Shown piece after piece: positions 46,624 to 56,739 of a DNA stretch of 64,000 nucleotides. The stretch covers positions 53,140,218 to 53,204,217 of the forward strand of contig CM060181.1 in assembly GCA_030549775.1 (NCBI GenBank). The letters are read 5' to 3'. Each line of letters opens with the position of its first letter. The first letter of the stretch is position 1. The stretch is from Tamarix chinensis. Taxonomy: Eukaryota > Streptophyta > Magnoliopsida > Caryophyllales > Tamaricaceae. The translations under genes and the position numbers were made by a program. A model generated the notes under the pieces. That model did no database searches and was not told the origin of the DNA. It saw only the letters and a program-made list of their open reading frames with translations.

Positions 46624-49600
46624 TATGCTAAAAATACACCTAAGCATGCTCAACCCTGTCTTTTTGGATATGCATGGCGTACATAATTTACTTTCGGCAT
46701 TAAATCTATTGTAACATACTTTCTTACACGTAACCCTTTATACAAATCAACCTGCTCCATTTTACCAATTTTCATGCTAATATTATTAGGTAAGTAATTG
46801 CAATGTAAGAAATATGCTTAATACAATTTGTACATCAAACCTAATATGCTATCATGTGATGTCTGACATTTTTGTAGATTATAGGGATTGCCTGATTTTT
46901 CAGCTAAAACACAAATTATAGGCAATCTACTAAAATTTATTACACAATACCAATCAACCTCTTGTACCTAAAAATGATAGCAAATTAACCATATTAATAC
47001 CCTTACATGGGCTGGCAGTGTGAGTCCATGCATGAGGAAGGGGGCTGCAGCGAGGAGGTTGGATGGCTGGGTGGCGCTGGGCTTCTGGAGGTAGGTGTTG
47101 ATGACTTGATGGTGGTGCTGCGAGGTGGAGGAGCTGGAAGCAAGGGAGGAGAGTAGGTGGCGAAGGGGGGCAGTGGTAGTTCGAATGGTGGGGGATGCTG
47201 CAAATGACCTCGGGGGGGGGGGGTGTAGTGGTGGCTGATGACTAAATAGAGTGGGGAAAGGAGGAGGAAAAGGAGCTGAGGCTCGGCCACTTGGGTGGTG
47301 ATGGTGAAGGGTGGTGGTGTGGTAGGGGAAAAGATGACGGGGAGGAAGTGATGAAAAGAAGGAAGGGAGTTGGTTGTCGGGCTTGGTTTGACCAATGCTG
47401 GAGGGGAGGAGAGGAGGGGTATGTGTGTGTGTGTGTGTATATAACTGGTGGATGCATTCAGGCTGGGGTGAGGGTTGAGGGAAATGGTTCAAACAAATGG
47501 AGGTTGGGCAGTGGCGTGGCTGATGTGGAGGGCAGGGATGCTTGGACGGCAGGGATCAGCATGGCTGGCTGGTGCCCTGGGGGGGGCGTGCTTGGACGGA
47601 AGGGTGCAGGCTGGACAATCAGAGGCAGGGCAAGGGCTGCAGGCTGGTCTGGTGGTGCAGGGGAAGGGTTGCAGCGATCCAGGATGGAAAGGGAAGGGGA
47701 AGGCATGTGGGAGGCGAGCAGGGGTGTGTTTGGTCTGAAGGGGAAAGAAGGGCTGGTTTGCAAGGTGGGAAAGAGAAGAAAGAAAATAAAGAAATAGGAA
47801 AAGAAAAGGGGAAAAAGGAAGAAAGAAATTTTTGGGTTGAGGATTAGGTTTAAGGTAAAATTAATTTATTTGGGTTTAGGATATTCGATTAGAAAAATAA
47901 GCTGGTAAAAAATTTATCGGTTTAGGGTGGGTTCAAAAAAAAGAAAAAGATAAAATAATTGGGGTAATTTTATTTAAGAATTTATTTATGTTTGTAGATC
48001 AAGGTTAACAAAAATAATTAAGTTGAGATTTAAGGGCTAGGTTTCAAATAAAAGACTAAATACTCCAGAATAAGGGTTACGAAATTTTGAGGTATTGCAC
48101 TCATCCCTTGGATTAAATTTTGGTGGCTTAGATTTAAACTAAATTTAAAACTTTCAAAACTTCTTTTACTCCCTTAGCTATCAGATATCCTCCTCATCCC
48201 CAATTCCCCCTCCTTGCCTCCTCCAACCTCCTCCTGCCTCGTGGCATTGTTGCAACTTTGCTGTTGTTGCCCTGCCATCGCCATGGTCACCTTGTGATTG
48301 TTGTATGGTTTCGAGTTCTTCTAGTTCAATAATCACCCAAATTGATTTTGGTTTCAACTTCCGCTTGCCAATTTGATTTTGATTTCAATCTTGAATCTCA
48401 TCAGTATGAGATTTTTTCGGGCAGTGGTTTATGGTTTTTTGTTTGTCATTTTGTTCATTTGTTTGATTTCTTTGTTTTTGGTCGAATATCTTTTCTTTTT
48501 GTTTGATATATTTTTGTTTTGTTTGTGTGTTTTTGTTCGATTTGTGAATAAAATGATGCCGGAGATCAAGCATATAGATGTGACATCTCAAAATGTCTGT
48601 TCAATTTTATCCTTTTTCTTTTGCTGGAAAAGATGCTGGAAAATGTGACACTGGGAATTTTGGACAGCGGTGTGGTGGTTCTGTTGGCAGTCAATGGTGA
48701 GCTGTTAGCATCTGGCCAACAGCTGCTGCTGGTGCTTGGGGTTGCTGGGGGTAAAATTGAGGACTGTTTGATGTGGTTCCATGATACTCATACTTTGTGA
48801 TTCCTCGACACTTTCCCCTCTTCTTATAGCCACTCCATGCATGCTGGCCTGCACCCTACACTCGTCACCATCTATCTTTTTTCATCCTTTTTTTCCTTTT
48901 CTTTTAATTTAATACCATAAATGTTGTTTAGGGTTGTCACCGTTATTGGGACATTTATTTGATATTTATTTTAGTTGAGTTTCAACTATTTTGTGATTTG
49001 TACTTTTGTTTTTTCCATTATACAAGAAGAAAATATCTATAAGTTGGATGAATATTTCATTATTTATATCGTCTTCATAATACAGTTAACGATTTCAAAA
49101 ATTGTTTTTAAACATTCATATTACAATTGCTAAGAATGAAAGATGACTTGATAATTTTTTTTTCTTAGAATATTCTTTTTAAAAGATGGTGTGAAGAAAA
49201 TATATAAAACCTCTATTTGGAGTTATTTCTAGGCTAAAAGTTCCCCCTACCCCTTTCTGGATAACTACTTTTTCAAAGTAGCTCCAAAAAGGAATGAATC
49301 TGCTGGGATATATTTACAGTATATGAGAATAGTAAGATTTTTAAAATTTACTTTTTTCTCAGAACCCTTTATCTTTTTTTACCCCTTTGCTATCTTTTTT
49401 TAGTTGTATTTTTAAATTCATTATATTTTTAATGATTTTTGGAGTTTAACACTAGTGCATTTTAAATGCTTTATTTAACTCTATAGTTTAGTGTCTGCTT
49501 ATTTTATTTTATTTAAATTCAGTCTATGATGAAAATAATTTACTAGTAGGACAAATATTTAATAATTTATATCATCATCATAATACAATATATAATTTGA

Positions 49601-52422
49601 AAAATTTAGTCAAAACTTTCATAATACTTTTTGAAATAATAAAATATTATTCAACTAAAAAGTTCATTTTATGTTTCTTTTCAAAAGATGATGTGAAGAT
49701 AATATGTAAATCAAGTAAATCTTCCATCATCTATCTATGCTATAATTTGAGAATAGTTAATTTTTTTTATTAGAATATACCTTGTGCTTAAACAATCTAT
49801 CCTTTTCTTCCTCCACCTTTACCTTTTCTTTTAATTCACTACAGTACTATAAATGATGTTTGGGTTCATCACTAGGAAACTTTTCAATTCTTTATTAAAC
49901 TTTATAGTCAAGTGTCTACTATTATTTTAGATTCTTTTTTCATTTTTCCATTCCATGAAAAAAATGCTATCAAGAAATTGGTCAGATAGTTTTTGAATAT
50001 ATCATCATTCTAGCAAAATAAATCATTTAAAATATTGTGCTAAAATTTTCATATTACTGTTTTTAATATTGAAAGATTATTTAAATTAAAAGCTCAGTTC
50101 ATTTTTCTTTTCCATAAATGAACTAAATACTATTTGAGAATAGTAAAATATACTTACTGAATATTTAAATTATTTAGTTCAAGATACCCATATGTTGCAC
50201 GGTCATGATCTTGTGATAGAGAATTCAGGCAGTATGATTTGACCAAACAAGCTTTTACCTGTGGACTCTGAGGTCTTGTCTCTGATCAGATCATAAACTT
50301 TCTTTGAAAACAAATTTATGAGCTTTCTTGATAAATAAACTTGTGCAATAATTTTCCTAGGAGATGCATTACTATGATTCATTTGTTGATGCTTATGCTC
50401 TATTAAGTCAGGCTCAGTTGTCCAAGTCACTAATCCAGGCTCACTATTTACTTCAGGTACCCATATATCTATAACAGAGAGGGCACTGAGCTTCATTGTC
50501 TAAAGGTGAGTATTCTTCTGGAAGATGTATATCCCTGTCTTGGTTTGGTGCTATTGCTTTTTGGATCCTTGTCTTTTAAAATTGTTGCCTAGCCAACAAC
50601 TGTTTGAAATTATTTCCTATCCAAAATTTGAAAAGGAGAAATTTATGGAGCGTGGAAAGAAAGCTTTCCTTCCTCGTGAAGTCACTTATAGCACATACTT
50701 GGACATGGTAACTAAAATTTACGGGACGTTTGCTAGTAGTGAATGGGAATATGAGAATTAGGAGATGGGAGTAGTATTGGGAATAGATGATTGGAAATTC
50801 CCTTATTTGGTATGCCTTGGGAATGGATTAAAATATACTGTTTGGTTTGGGGATAAGGGCGGGGATTGAGGTAATAAATAATTTAAATTAAGGAATAGAG
50901 AATTTCTGAGGCCTATTACAGCCCCCTCGGTAATAAATCTTTGGGAGTAGAGGGTACATGAGAATATAGTAAACCCCTTCCCTCCAATTCCTGGATTTGA
51001 AAATATCCAGTCATGACCATTATTTTTTTTTTAAAAGATCAAACTACCACATTCAATTTTCAATGTTCCATTACCCTTTTACTTGCCTTTTTTACCCCCT
51101 GGAAAATGGCGACGGGTGATAAGAGGCTGATTTGCTTTAGTATCCATATAAATGTGGATCCTTCTGTAAAGCTGTGCGGGTTTTCTTTTGCGGGGCAATC
51201 TGTAGCTGGCATGTTGACTGTATGGCTGTCAACTTTGGAGCATGATCTCTTCCGTGTCCAATAACAATATCTTTAGTGTCAGTTGAGGTTTCTGTTGCTT
51301 AATTTTCTCTTAATTCAGATATATGGCTAGGTTGCATGCACCTAATCCTTTTCGGACTTATCATCCGACATGTTATTGCTTGTTATTCAGGAACATGGTG
51401 CTGTGTTGAAGCTTGAATTTCTGAGGAACCACTTCCTTTTGGCATCAATGAATAAGTTTGGACAGCTTCGTTATGCAGATGTTACAACAGGCCTGATGGT
51501 GGGTAATTATAGGACCGGTCTTGGCTGTACTGATGTGATGCGAATGAATCCCTTTAATGGAGTTATTGGTTTAGGTCATTCCAGCGGTACAGTTACCATG
51601 TGGAAGCCTACAAGCAGTGTTCCCCTTGTCAAGATGCTTTGTCATCATGGACCTTTAACCGCCCTGGCCTTTCATTCAAATGGTCATCTAATGGCCACAG
51701 CTGGCATGGAAAGGAAAATCAAGTTGTGGGACTTGAGAAAATATGAAGTTATCCAGACCTTGCCGGGCCAAGCCAATTCTCTAGATTTCAGTCAGAAAGG
51801 CTTACTTGCTGCGTCGACGGGGTCATTTTTGCAAGTCCTGAGCGACTTCTCTGGTTCCGTGGAATATAGCCGTTATATGAAACACTCAATGGCAAAAGGT
51901 TATCAGATTCGGAAAGTTATGTTCCGACCATATGAAGATGTACTGGGAATCGGGCACTCCATGGGTTGGTCGTCTATTCTTATACCCGGCTCGGGAGAGC
52001 CCAACTTTGATACATGGGTGGCTAACCCATATGAAACCACTAAACAACGGAGGGAAAAGGAGATAAGGTCTCTGTTGGACAAACTCCCACCTGAGTCTGT
52101 CATGCTGGATCCAACAAAGATTGGTACAGTTAGAACACGTCGGAAGAGAGAAAAGCCTACAGCGCAAGAGAGGGAGTCTGAGATGGAAGCCACTATTGAA
52201 GCTGCTAAGAGCAAAACCGTTAAGAACAAAACCAAGGGAAGGAGCAAGCCGAGTAAAATGTCGAAGAAGAAGCAAGAGATAATTAGCAAGGCTAAGCGGC
52301 CGTTCTTGGAGGAGAAGATGAAGGAGCAAGAGCAGTTGTCTAAGAAGAAACAGAGAATTAATGAGGAAGCTGATTTACCAAAATCATTGCAGCGCTTTGT
52401 TCGAAAATCCGCAAAAGCGTGA
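36903..52422 (+). CDS. UTP7: UTP7/WDR46-like WD40 and BING4CT protein (SSU processome), 8 exons
   Basis: Exons: 36903-36905, 38745-38810, 38883-38972, 39187-39319, 41741-41859, 44065-44132, 50457-50505 and 51391-52422. Joined they give 1,560 bases, 519 residues, with all phases consistent and GT-AG junctions. The N-terminus (KKYLRGQ at about 13-19) is charged. RNQYDIVVPDLGPYALDF and HNELFFAAAQKKYPYIYN open the beta-propeller, and GPLTALAFHSNGHLMATAG with KLWDLRK (about 264-293) is the best WD repeat. A BING4CT region covers about 334-414 (RYMKHSMAKGYQIRKVMFRP, GHSMGWSSILIPGSGEPNFD), and residues 424-519 are a Lys/Arg-rich tail, likely nuclear/nucleolar. Utp7/WDR46 proteins act in the 90S pre-ribosome in 18S rRNA maturation. 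Length is near the family norm (yeast about 554). Family identity is strong; function is inferred from homology. Exon 7 (49 bases) and the one-codon exon 1 were found by reading frame and homology. Confidence 0.9.
36906..38744 (+). other. UTP7 intron 1
   Basis: Donor ATG/GTAAGT-like (GTAAGTTTTT) immediately after the start codon, acceptor GATGCACAG/GATAAA. Exon 2 has no in-frame ATG before an upstream stop (TAA at 38718-38720), so the start must come from an upstream exon. An intronic ORF (37182-37541) matches nothing I recognise and I do not call it. Confidence 0.75.
37590..38270. repeat. Degenerate telomere-like TTTAGGG tract in UTP7 intron 1
   Basis: About 680 bases of imperfect TTTAGGGTTTAGG, TTTATGGTTTAGG and TTAGGGTTAAGG variants, G-rich on the sense strand. 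The plant telomere unit is TTTAGGG. At least ten TTAGGGTT or CTAGGGTT cores are visible, never in a long perfect array. Confidence 0.75.
39320..41740 (+). other. UTP7 intron 4
   Basis: Splits an Asp codon (G/AT), with donor CCAG/GTTACT and acceptor TTTTGTGCAG/AT. Apart from the hAT MITE at 41103-41330 I see no element. A 148-residue minus-strand ORF (39749-40195) matches no known family and is probably chance. Confidence 0.75.
41095..41338. mobile_element. hAT-type MITE with perfect 8-bp TSD (UTP7 intron 4)
   Basis: The element itself is 41103-41330 (228 bp), flanked by TAGCTATC at 41095-41102 and 41331-41338. The ends AGGGATGTAGATGAGCC and (reverse complement) GGGTTGTAAATAAGCT form imperfect terminal inverted repeats. 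The inside is rich in GAGCCGAGCC- and GGCTCGGCTCGTTTA-type inverted motifs. The 8-bp duplication and (A/C)AGGG termini are typical of hAT. There is no coding capacity. Confidence 0.8.
41860..44064 (+). other. UTP7 intron 5
   Basis: Donor CTCCAG/GTAGTA, acceptor TTCTCTCAG/GTTAGG. It includes a region at 42140-42540 with a TTATTTATAGTATAATAAAG TATA-like motif that could be a small LTR or TRIM remnant, but I could not define its ends. Confidence 0.7.
42945..43255. repeat. Short direct and inverted repeats, CCAGTGGACTGG type
   Basis: About six GGTGGACTGG, ACCAGTGGACTGGTCTG or CCAGTCCACTGGTTTTGA variants plus a longer duplicated AAAGACAGAATCAAAACTAA-like stretch. They resemble the ACCAGTCGACTGGTTT-style motifs in the B-type LTRs, so this may be a retroelement fragment. 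Confidence 0.55.
44620..44873. mobile_element. Second GAGCCGAGCC-type MITE-like element
   Basis: Contains TTTATAAACGAGCCGGGCCG, GGGCTCGTTTACCTAAATAA and ends CGGCTCGGTTCGTTAGCAAC followed by CCT, whose reverse complement (AGGGTTGCTAACGAACCGAG) matches the terminal style of the 41103 MITE. The left end is decayed and I found no TSD. Confidence 0.5.
45515..45675. repeat. About 35-40-bp minisatellite, 4 units
   Basis: Four units with AAACCACAGGTAGGCACGAAG and a variable CTACTACC linker. It lies where the other A-like LTRs carry their CCACTATTAT repeats. Confidence 0.7.
46582..46623. repeat. (AAT)n microsatellite in the intron-6 LTR
   Basis: About 13 AAT units, at the position of the AAT-rich zone of the A-like LTRs. 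Confidence 0.85.
47212..47438. repeat. Poly(G) run and (GT)n microsatellite
   Basis: A run of 12 G (47212-47223) and nine or so GT units (47421-47438) in the GA-rich leader of the antisense LTR. Confidence 0.85.
48880..50140. repeat. Three diverged tandem copies of a 0.43-0.5-kb unit (UTP7 intron 6)
   Basis: Shared anchors recur in order: TATCGTCTTCATAATACAG (about 49067), TATCATCATCATAATACAAT (about 49570) and TATCATCATTCTAGCAAAAT (about 49999). AAAAGATGGTGTGAAGAAAA (about 49182) pairs with AAAAGATGATGTGAAGATAA (about 49684). Spacing is about 500 then 430 bases. The unit is unidentified and non-coding. Confidence 0.65.
50506..51390 (+). other. UTP7 intron 7
   Basis: Donor CTAAAG/GTGAGT, acceptor GTTATTCAG/GAACAT. 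It includes GGGAATATGAGAAT-type sequence (50745-50960), similar to text at 42550 in intron 5, perhaps a small repeat family. Confidence 0.7.
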
Positions 52423-52860
52423 TTATCCTTGTTTCTTATCTCCGAACACCCTGGTGGCGAGAAGGCTTTGCTGTAATCAATTTTTGATGTGCCGTGTGCA
52501 GTACTCAAGCTTTCTCATGAGGGAAACACTTGCTAGATACGTTCTTATGTCGGTTAGAAATCAAAAATGGGAGAACCCATGTTCTGCAGTCACTATGACA
52601 ATTGGTCTTTGCTTCATGTGCTGACGTGCAATTTCAAAGCTTCCGGCCCTCCTTCCATAAAAAAAAAAAAAAGAAACGAAAAGTTGTCTTCTTCTCTGTT
52701 ATGTAGTTTTCTTCCTGGGGTGATTGCGCAGGAAAGCAATCGATGTATTATTGATTCTAAGGTCAACTGACGTTAGGTTATGGTCTTTACTGGCTAAAAT
52801 TTTGATACAAATATTATTATTGCAAGAATGACGCGCGCTGTTATATTCCTGGTGATGTGG
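52423..52860 (+). other. Probable UTP7 3' UTR
   Basis: Sequence after the TGA at 52420-52422. An A-run (52660-52673) is genomic, not a poly(A) tail. I could not fix a polyadenylation site. Confidence 0.4.
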
Positions 52861-53280
52861 TCATAATGTGATCCAATGGATGAAGTGATTATATGCAAGG
52901 CAGAAGTGCATGTGGCGGAAGTGGTTAAGATATTGCTTGCCACATGTTTTTCTAGGTAAGAAAGACAATATTATGTACACGTAAATTTACGTCTCAAATC
53001 TGGTAGAGCCGTTGGATATCATATACTCCTTGAATGCATACAACTGCATGCTTGTTCATAAATTTAAATATTTTAATAAGTTTAAATAATTTAGTATTGT
53101 TTGAAGTGTATAATTTATATTATTGTGTAATTGTTTAATTATAGTAATTTCTATATGTCCTAGATAAAAGGTAAAAAGTTACGAATATTATCTGGTTTGA
53201 AATGGACTTTCATAAACACAATTTGTACTAATATACAGAATCTAATCAATTATAGTGTAATACTAAGATTTTATTTTTTG
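52861..53280. other. Intergenic AT-rich DNA, nothing recognised
   Basis: No ORF, RNA gene or transposon end could be supported between the UTP7 3' region and the LINE remnant. Confidence 0.4.
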
Positions 53281-53289
53281 GTAATTAAC

Positions 53290-54395
53290 GGGGATTTATA
53301 TTACCAAAATTGAGAGAAAAGATACAAGATCTAAGCTGTGCTTTTAAACTAAGTACAACGATCAAAGTAAATCAAGATATACCTATACATCTTGTTTCTA
53401 TCACACAAACTAAATCTACTATGAATCTTCCTAATGATATATTAACCATTAATTTAGAAAGAAAAACCTGTAATCTAAAATGGGATGGATTACGTCATCT
53501 GTAGATGTAGTAAATCCCAGCTGCAATAGTGGCTCGAACTAGTCTTCCATATGCATAATCTCAATCAACAACTTCAGCTAATGTGCTAATGAAGTTCATC
53601 CGATCTAGAGGGTAAATGTCCAGCTCTAACTAGCCAAATAAGGATTGCTAGCAAAACTTGTCAAACGCACACTGCACAAATAAATGATCCAAAGTCTCCT
53701 CATGTGCACACAAATACCACATAGATTCTGAATATTAGGTATCCACTGAGATGACTTTGACTTGGTGAGGAGTGCATTGCGAACTGCTAGCCAAGAGATA
53801 AACTTATGGCTAGGGAAGCCATCATGTTTCCAAACAAAAGCATACCAAACCTGAGAAGCATCCCCGACACGAATAAGGTCATAGGCCTTTTGAATATGAT
53901 AATTCTCAGAACCACACTGACCATCAGCACTTGCATTGAGAAAGTGATGTTTAAGCTTCAGCACACATCGAGCGACCCATGATTGATTCACCTTCACATC
54001 TAATTCATGGACAGGTTTGTTTTTAATATAGTAGCCATGGACCTATTTTATCCATAAACCCTCTTTATGCATGTATAATTTGCCACAACCATTTCCCCAT
54101 TGCTGCTAGGTTCCATCTCATCAGATCATGAATGCCCAACCCTCCCTCCTACTTGGGTAGACAAACATCCTTCCAAGATACCAAGGCAGTATGTTGCTCC
54201 ATATTACGTGACCATAGAAATATTCTACAAATTTTCTCAATGTACCTGACCACGCCAGTAGAGAAAAACATGGTTTGGAACCAAAATCTAATGGCTCCTG
54301 TGAGGATCGAGTTAATGAGTTGTACTCACCCAGCGTAGCTCAGTAGCGCTTCACCTAAGATTGTGCAAATTCCAAACCAATTTGTGTGCTAAATA
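53290..54395 (-). pseudogene. L1-type LINE 3' remnant (RT C-terminus and zf-RVT domain)
   Basis: On the minus strand, translation gives LLSYAG.VQLINSILTGAI, FSTGVVRYIEKICRIFLWS, KDVCLP.EGGLGIHDLMRW and NLAAMGKWLW. The zf-RVT domain follows with IQKAYDLIRVGDASQVWYAF, HKFISWLAVRNALLTKSK and CGICV. This is the standard order of plant non-LTR ORF2 ends. The open part is 53626-53997; the flanks carry stops and frameshifts. The 5' side is truncated at about 54400, as is usual for LINE copies. A T-rich stretch near 53268-53280 may be the decayed poly(A). Confidence 0.8.
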
Positions 54396-54544
54396 GAACC
54401 AATACTACATGTGTCATGATCTTATTTTGCATCATTTTTATTAATATCAGCTTAAATTAAAAGTACTATTCATTTTTTATTAAATATTTTCAACTAAATA
54501 AAAATTATTACTTAGATATTAAAAATAGCAATGCATTATGTATA

Positions 54545-56285
54545 GGTAGCAATCGGGTTGGGCGGGTTAGATTCGGGTTGGGTTATAGCAGGTTGGGTAG
54601 TTCTTAGGTTGGGTTGTTTGTAGGTTATTCTCTTTTGCGGGTTGGTTATGGGTCAGGTCGGGTCATTTTAAGTTTAGGTCATTTCGGATTCCCTTATTGT
54701 TTGGCTCAGGTGAAATTCTGGTTAGTGTCAATTCAGGTCTGTATTATATCGGGTTAATTTATCGGGTTAGATCAGGTTGGGTTTAGTGTCAGGTCGTTTC
54801 AAGTCTGGGTTCCAATTATTTTGGGTTAGCTTGTTGGGTCAAGTTGGATCTATGGATGTAAACAATACAGATTTTATCCAAAATACTATGGATTTTATCC
54901 GTCCGGTACTTAAACGGATATGGATAAATAGATATAGATGATGGAAAAAATACCCATTGGATACAGTTATGGGTTATCCATATATGTACCCATACCCATA
55001 TCCGTATCCATATCGATACTTGTTTATGGGATATATAATTGGCTTTTTACCCTTAATTTTAAAATAAATATAGTATAAATTATGGTTAAAATTGTTAGTT
55101 GCCTTAACTCTAAATGGATATATCATCTAGAAAATATCCGTTAACAGGTAACTCATTAGGTAACATATATTCAATGGATACGGATATGGACATGTAAGTG
55201 GATACCCATTCTGGTATGGGTACGAATTTGAGTACGGGTATGGATATAAATACTGGTATGGGCGTACCCGTCCCATTTATATCCTTATCGAGTCGGGATT
55301 GGGCTAAAAAATCTCCTATTCTGGTGATTTTGTATTCGAGTTAATTTAATGGGATAAGCTTGGGTTAAGTATTACTATTAATTATATTAATTCTAAATAA
55401 TATATCATATTATGAGTAATAATAGTTAATATTAATATTTATTAATATGAATTATTAATTATTAATATATAGATTATTTTAAATTATAAATAAATAATAA
55501 TTATTATTTTTATTAATTATATTAATTCTTAATAGTATATTTTATTATGCACAATATTATTATTAATAATTAATATTAATAGTTGTTAATTATTATTATT
55601 ATTAATAATTATTAATGTTATAATATTAATAATTATTTTAAATGTTATAATATTTATAATTATTTTAACTATTAATAATTATTTTAGGTTTTGACATGTC
55701 AGGTTGGGTTCAGACTGAGCTAGTCTTAGATCGAATCAATTTAGATTTAGGTCGAATTGGACATTGACGATAAAAATTAATTAAAATTATTAACCTCGTT
55801 AGCAAATATTAAGTTTAACTTTATGTAAGCATGTGATTAATAATGTGTTATTAATTTCTATTTATTTATTATTATAAATTTATAATGTTGTGTTTTTATA
55901 CAAAAAAATGGTAAAATTAAAATATCATTGATAAATAAGTAAGTTCACAATAAAAGTAAAAAATAAATAAATTTTAAATAATAATATATTTTTAAAAGCT
56001 TTAAATAAATAATAAGATATATGTATTATTATTATTATTATAACTAATTAATATTGAATTCGATTTTATAGAATCGGGTTGGGTCGGGTTGGTGGTGGAT
56101 CAGGTAGATGGCGGATTACGAGTTAGAGTCGGGTCGGATTTCGATTGGGTTGTATTTTTTATATTCGGGTCAACATTAAGTCGAGTTTGGATCGGGTCTG
56201 GTTAATAAATTTATTAGGTCATATCGGATCGAATTTTGTATGGATCGGATTGGATCACATTGGATCAACTTTTACTAGCTTTAGT
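54545..56285. repeat. GGGTTGGGTCGGGTT-rich repeat flanking AT-rich DNA
   Basis: Two G-rich stretches of the ATTCGGGTTGGGTTATAG / TCGGGTTGGGTCGGGTTGG kind (54545-54850 and 56060-56280) flank an AT-rich core. The core includes a GGATATGGATA / CCATACCCATATCC segment (54855-55300) and TATTAATAATTATTAATA palindromes (55380-55690). The pattern resembles plant MITE or Helitron-like repeats, but I cannot define termini or a TSD. Confidence 0.5.
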
Positions 56286-56739
56286 ATTATAGATACACCA
56301 AAAAATCAAATAGGTGCTTATGCCCCAATGTCCATCCACTCCCTTTCCTAGGCATCAAACACCCTCAAATCAAAGCCCTTTGTAAATAATTTTAGATTGG
56401 TTTCCTTTCATTAAAAAATAAATCTTTGCCTTTCTCAACTTATCTGGCTAAAATTTCTCCAAAATAAAAACTGCATACATCTCATCACCCCAGTCCATAT
56501 CCACAATAGCCCCCCCCCAACTTCAAGGGCCTCATGGGGAGGGTGTGTGTGTATATAATATTCAAAACTTAACTAAGGAGAGATAAATGAATAAGATAAA
56601 AGGAAATATACAAAAAAATAGGGAGGGAGGGTGATGACCATGGATAGACATAGAGAGAAAGAATATGAGATTTGGAGAGTGCGATGAAACAAACTACTTG
56701 CTATTAAGTTTAATCCAGCTATAAAATCATACTTAGAGT
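56286..56739. other. Unassigned sequence
   Basis: No gene. Contains a C-run (56511-56519) and a short (GT)n (56540-56552). Confidence 0.4.

Larger units (their letters stand above)
45167..47006 (-). other. Putative intron within the intron-6 LTR
   Basis: Minus-strand CCAT/GTAAGGGTATT (47006) and GTTTTTGCAG/GTTAAC (45167), 1,840 bases apart, equivalent to the pairs in LTRs A, C and D. Confidence 0.35.
44874..48099 (-). mobile_element. Antisense A-like LTR inside UTP7 intron 6
   Basis: The right end TTTTGAGGTATTGCA (48099) is preceded by the AT-rich U3 and GA-rich leader (46990-47830) seen in the other minus-strand LTRs. The same donor/acceptor pair is present (47006 and 45167). A block with GTATTGAGTAAC (about 45222) and a repeat zone (45515-45675) are in order. 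The left boundary (TGTTACAAG) is uncertain and no TSD was found. Transcription from it would run antisense to UTP7. All ORFs in the leader are low-complexity. Confidence 0.6.
44133..50456 (+). other. UTP7 intron 6 (6.3 kb), repeat-laden
   Basis: Donor AAGAA/GTAAGA, acceptor TTTACTTCAG/GTACCC. It contains a MITE-like element (44620-44873), an antisense LTR (about 44874-48099) and three diverged tandem copies (48880-50140). The following exon is only 49 bases. The small ORF at 48373-48648 is hydrophobic low-complexity sequence and is not called. Confidence 0.75.

Noticed and set aside
46968..47847. ORFs of up to 174 residues in the intron-6 LTR leader
   Set aside because: Low-complexity (Pro/Ser/His or Gly/Arg/Trp), antisense to one another and located in an LTR leader inside an intron.
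50203..50496. Minus-strand 97-residue ORF across UTP7 exon 7
   Set aside because: It overlaps a coding exon on the other strand and has no family match.
51886..52508. Minus-strand ORFs of 147 and 201 residues opposite UTP7 exon 8
   Set aside because: Shadow frames of the real, conserved UTP7 coding exon.
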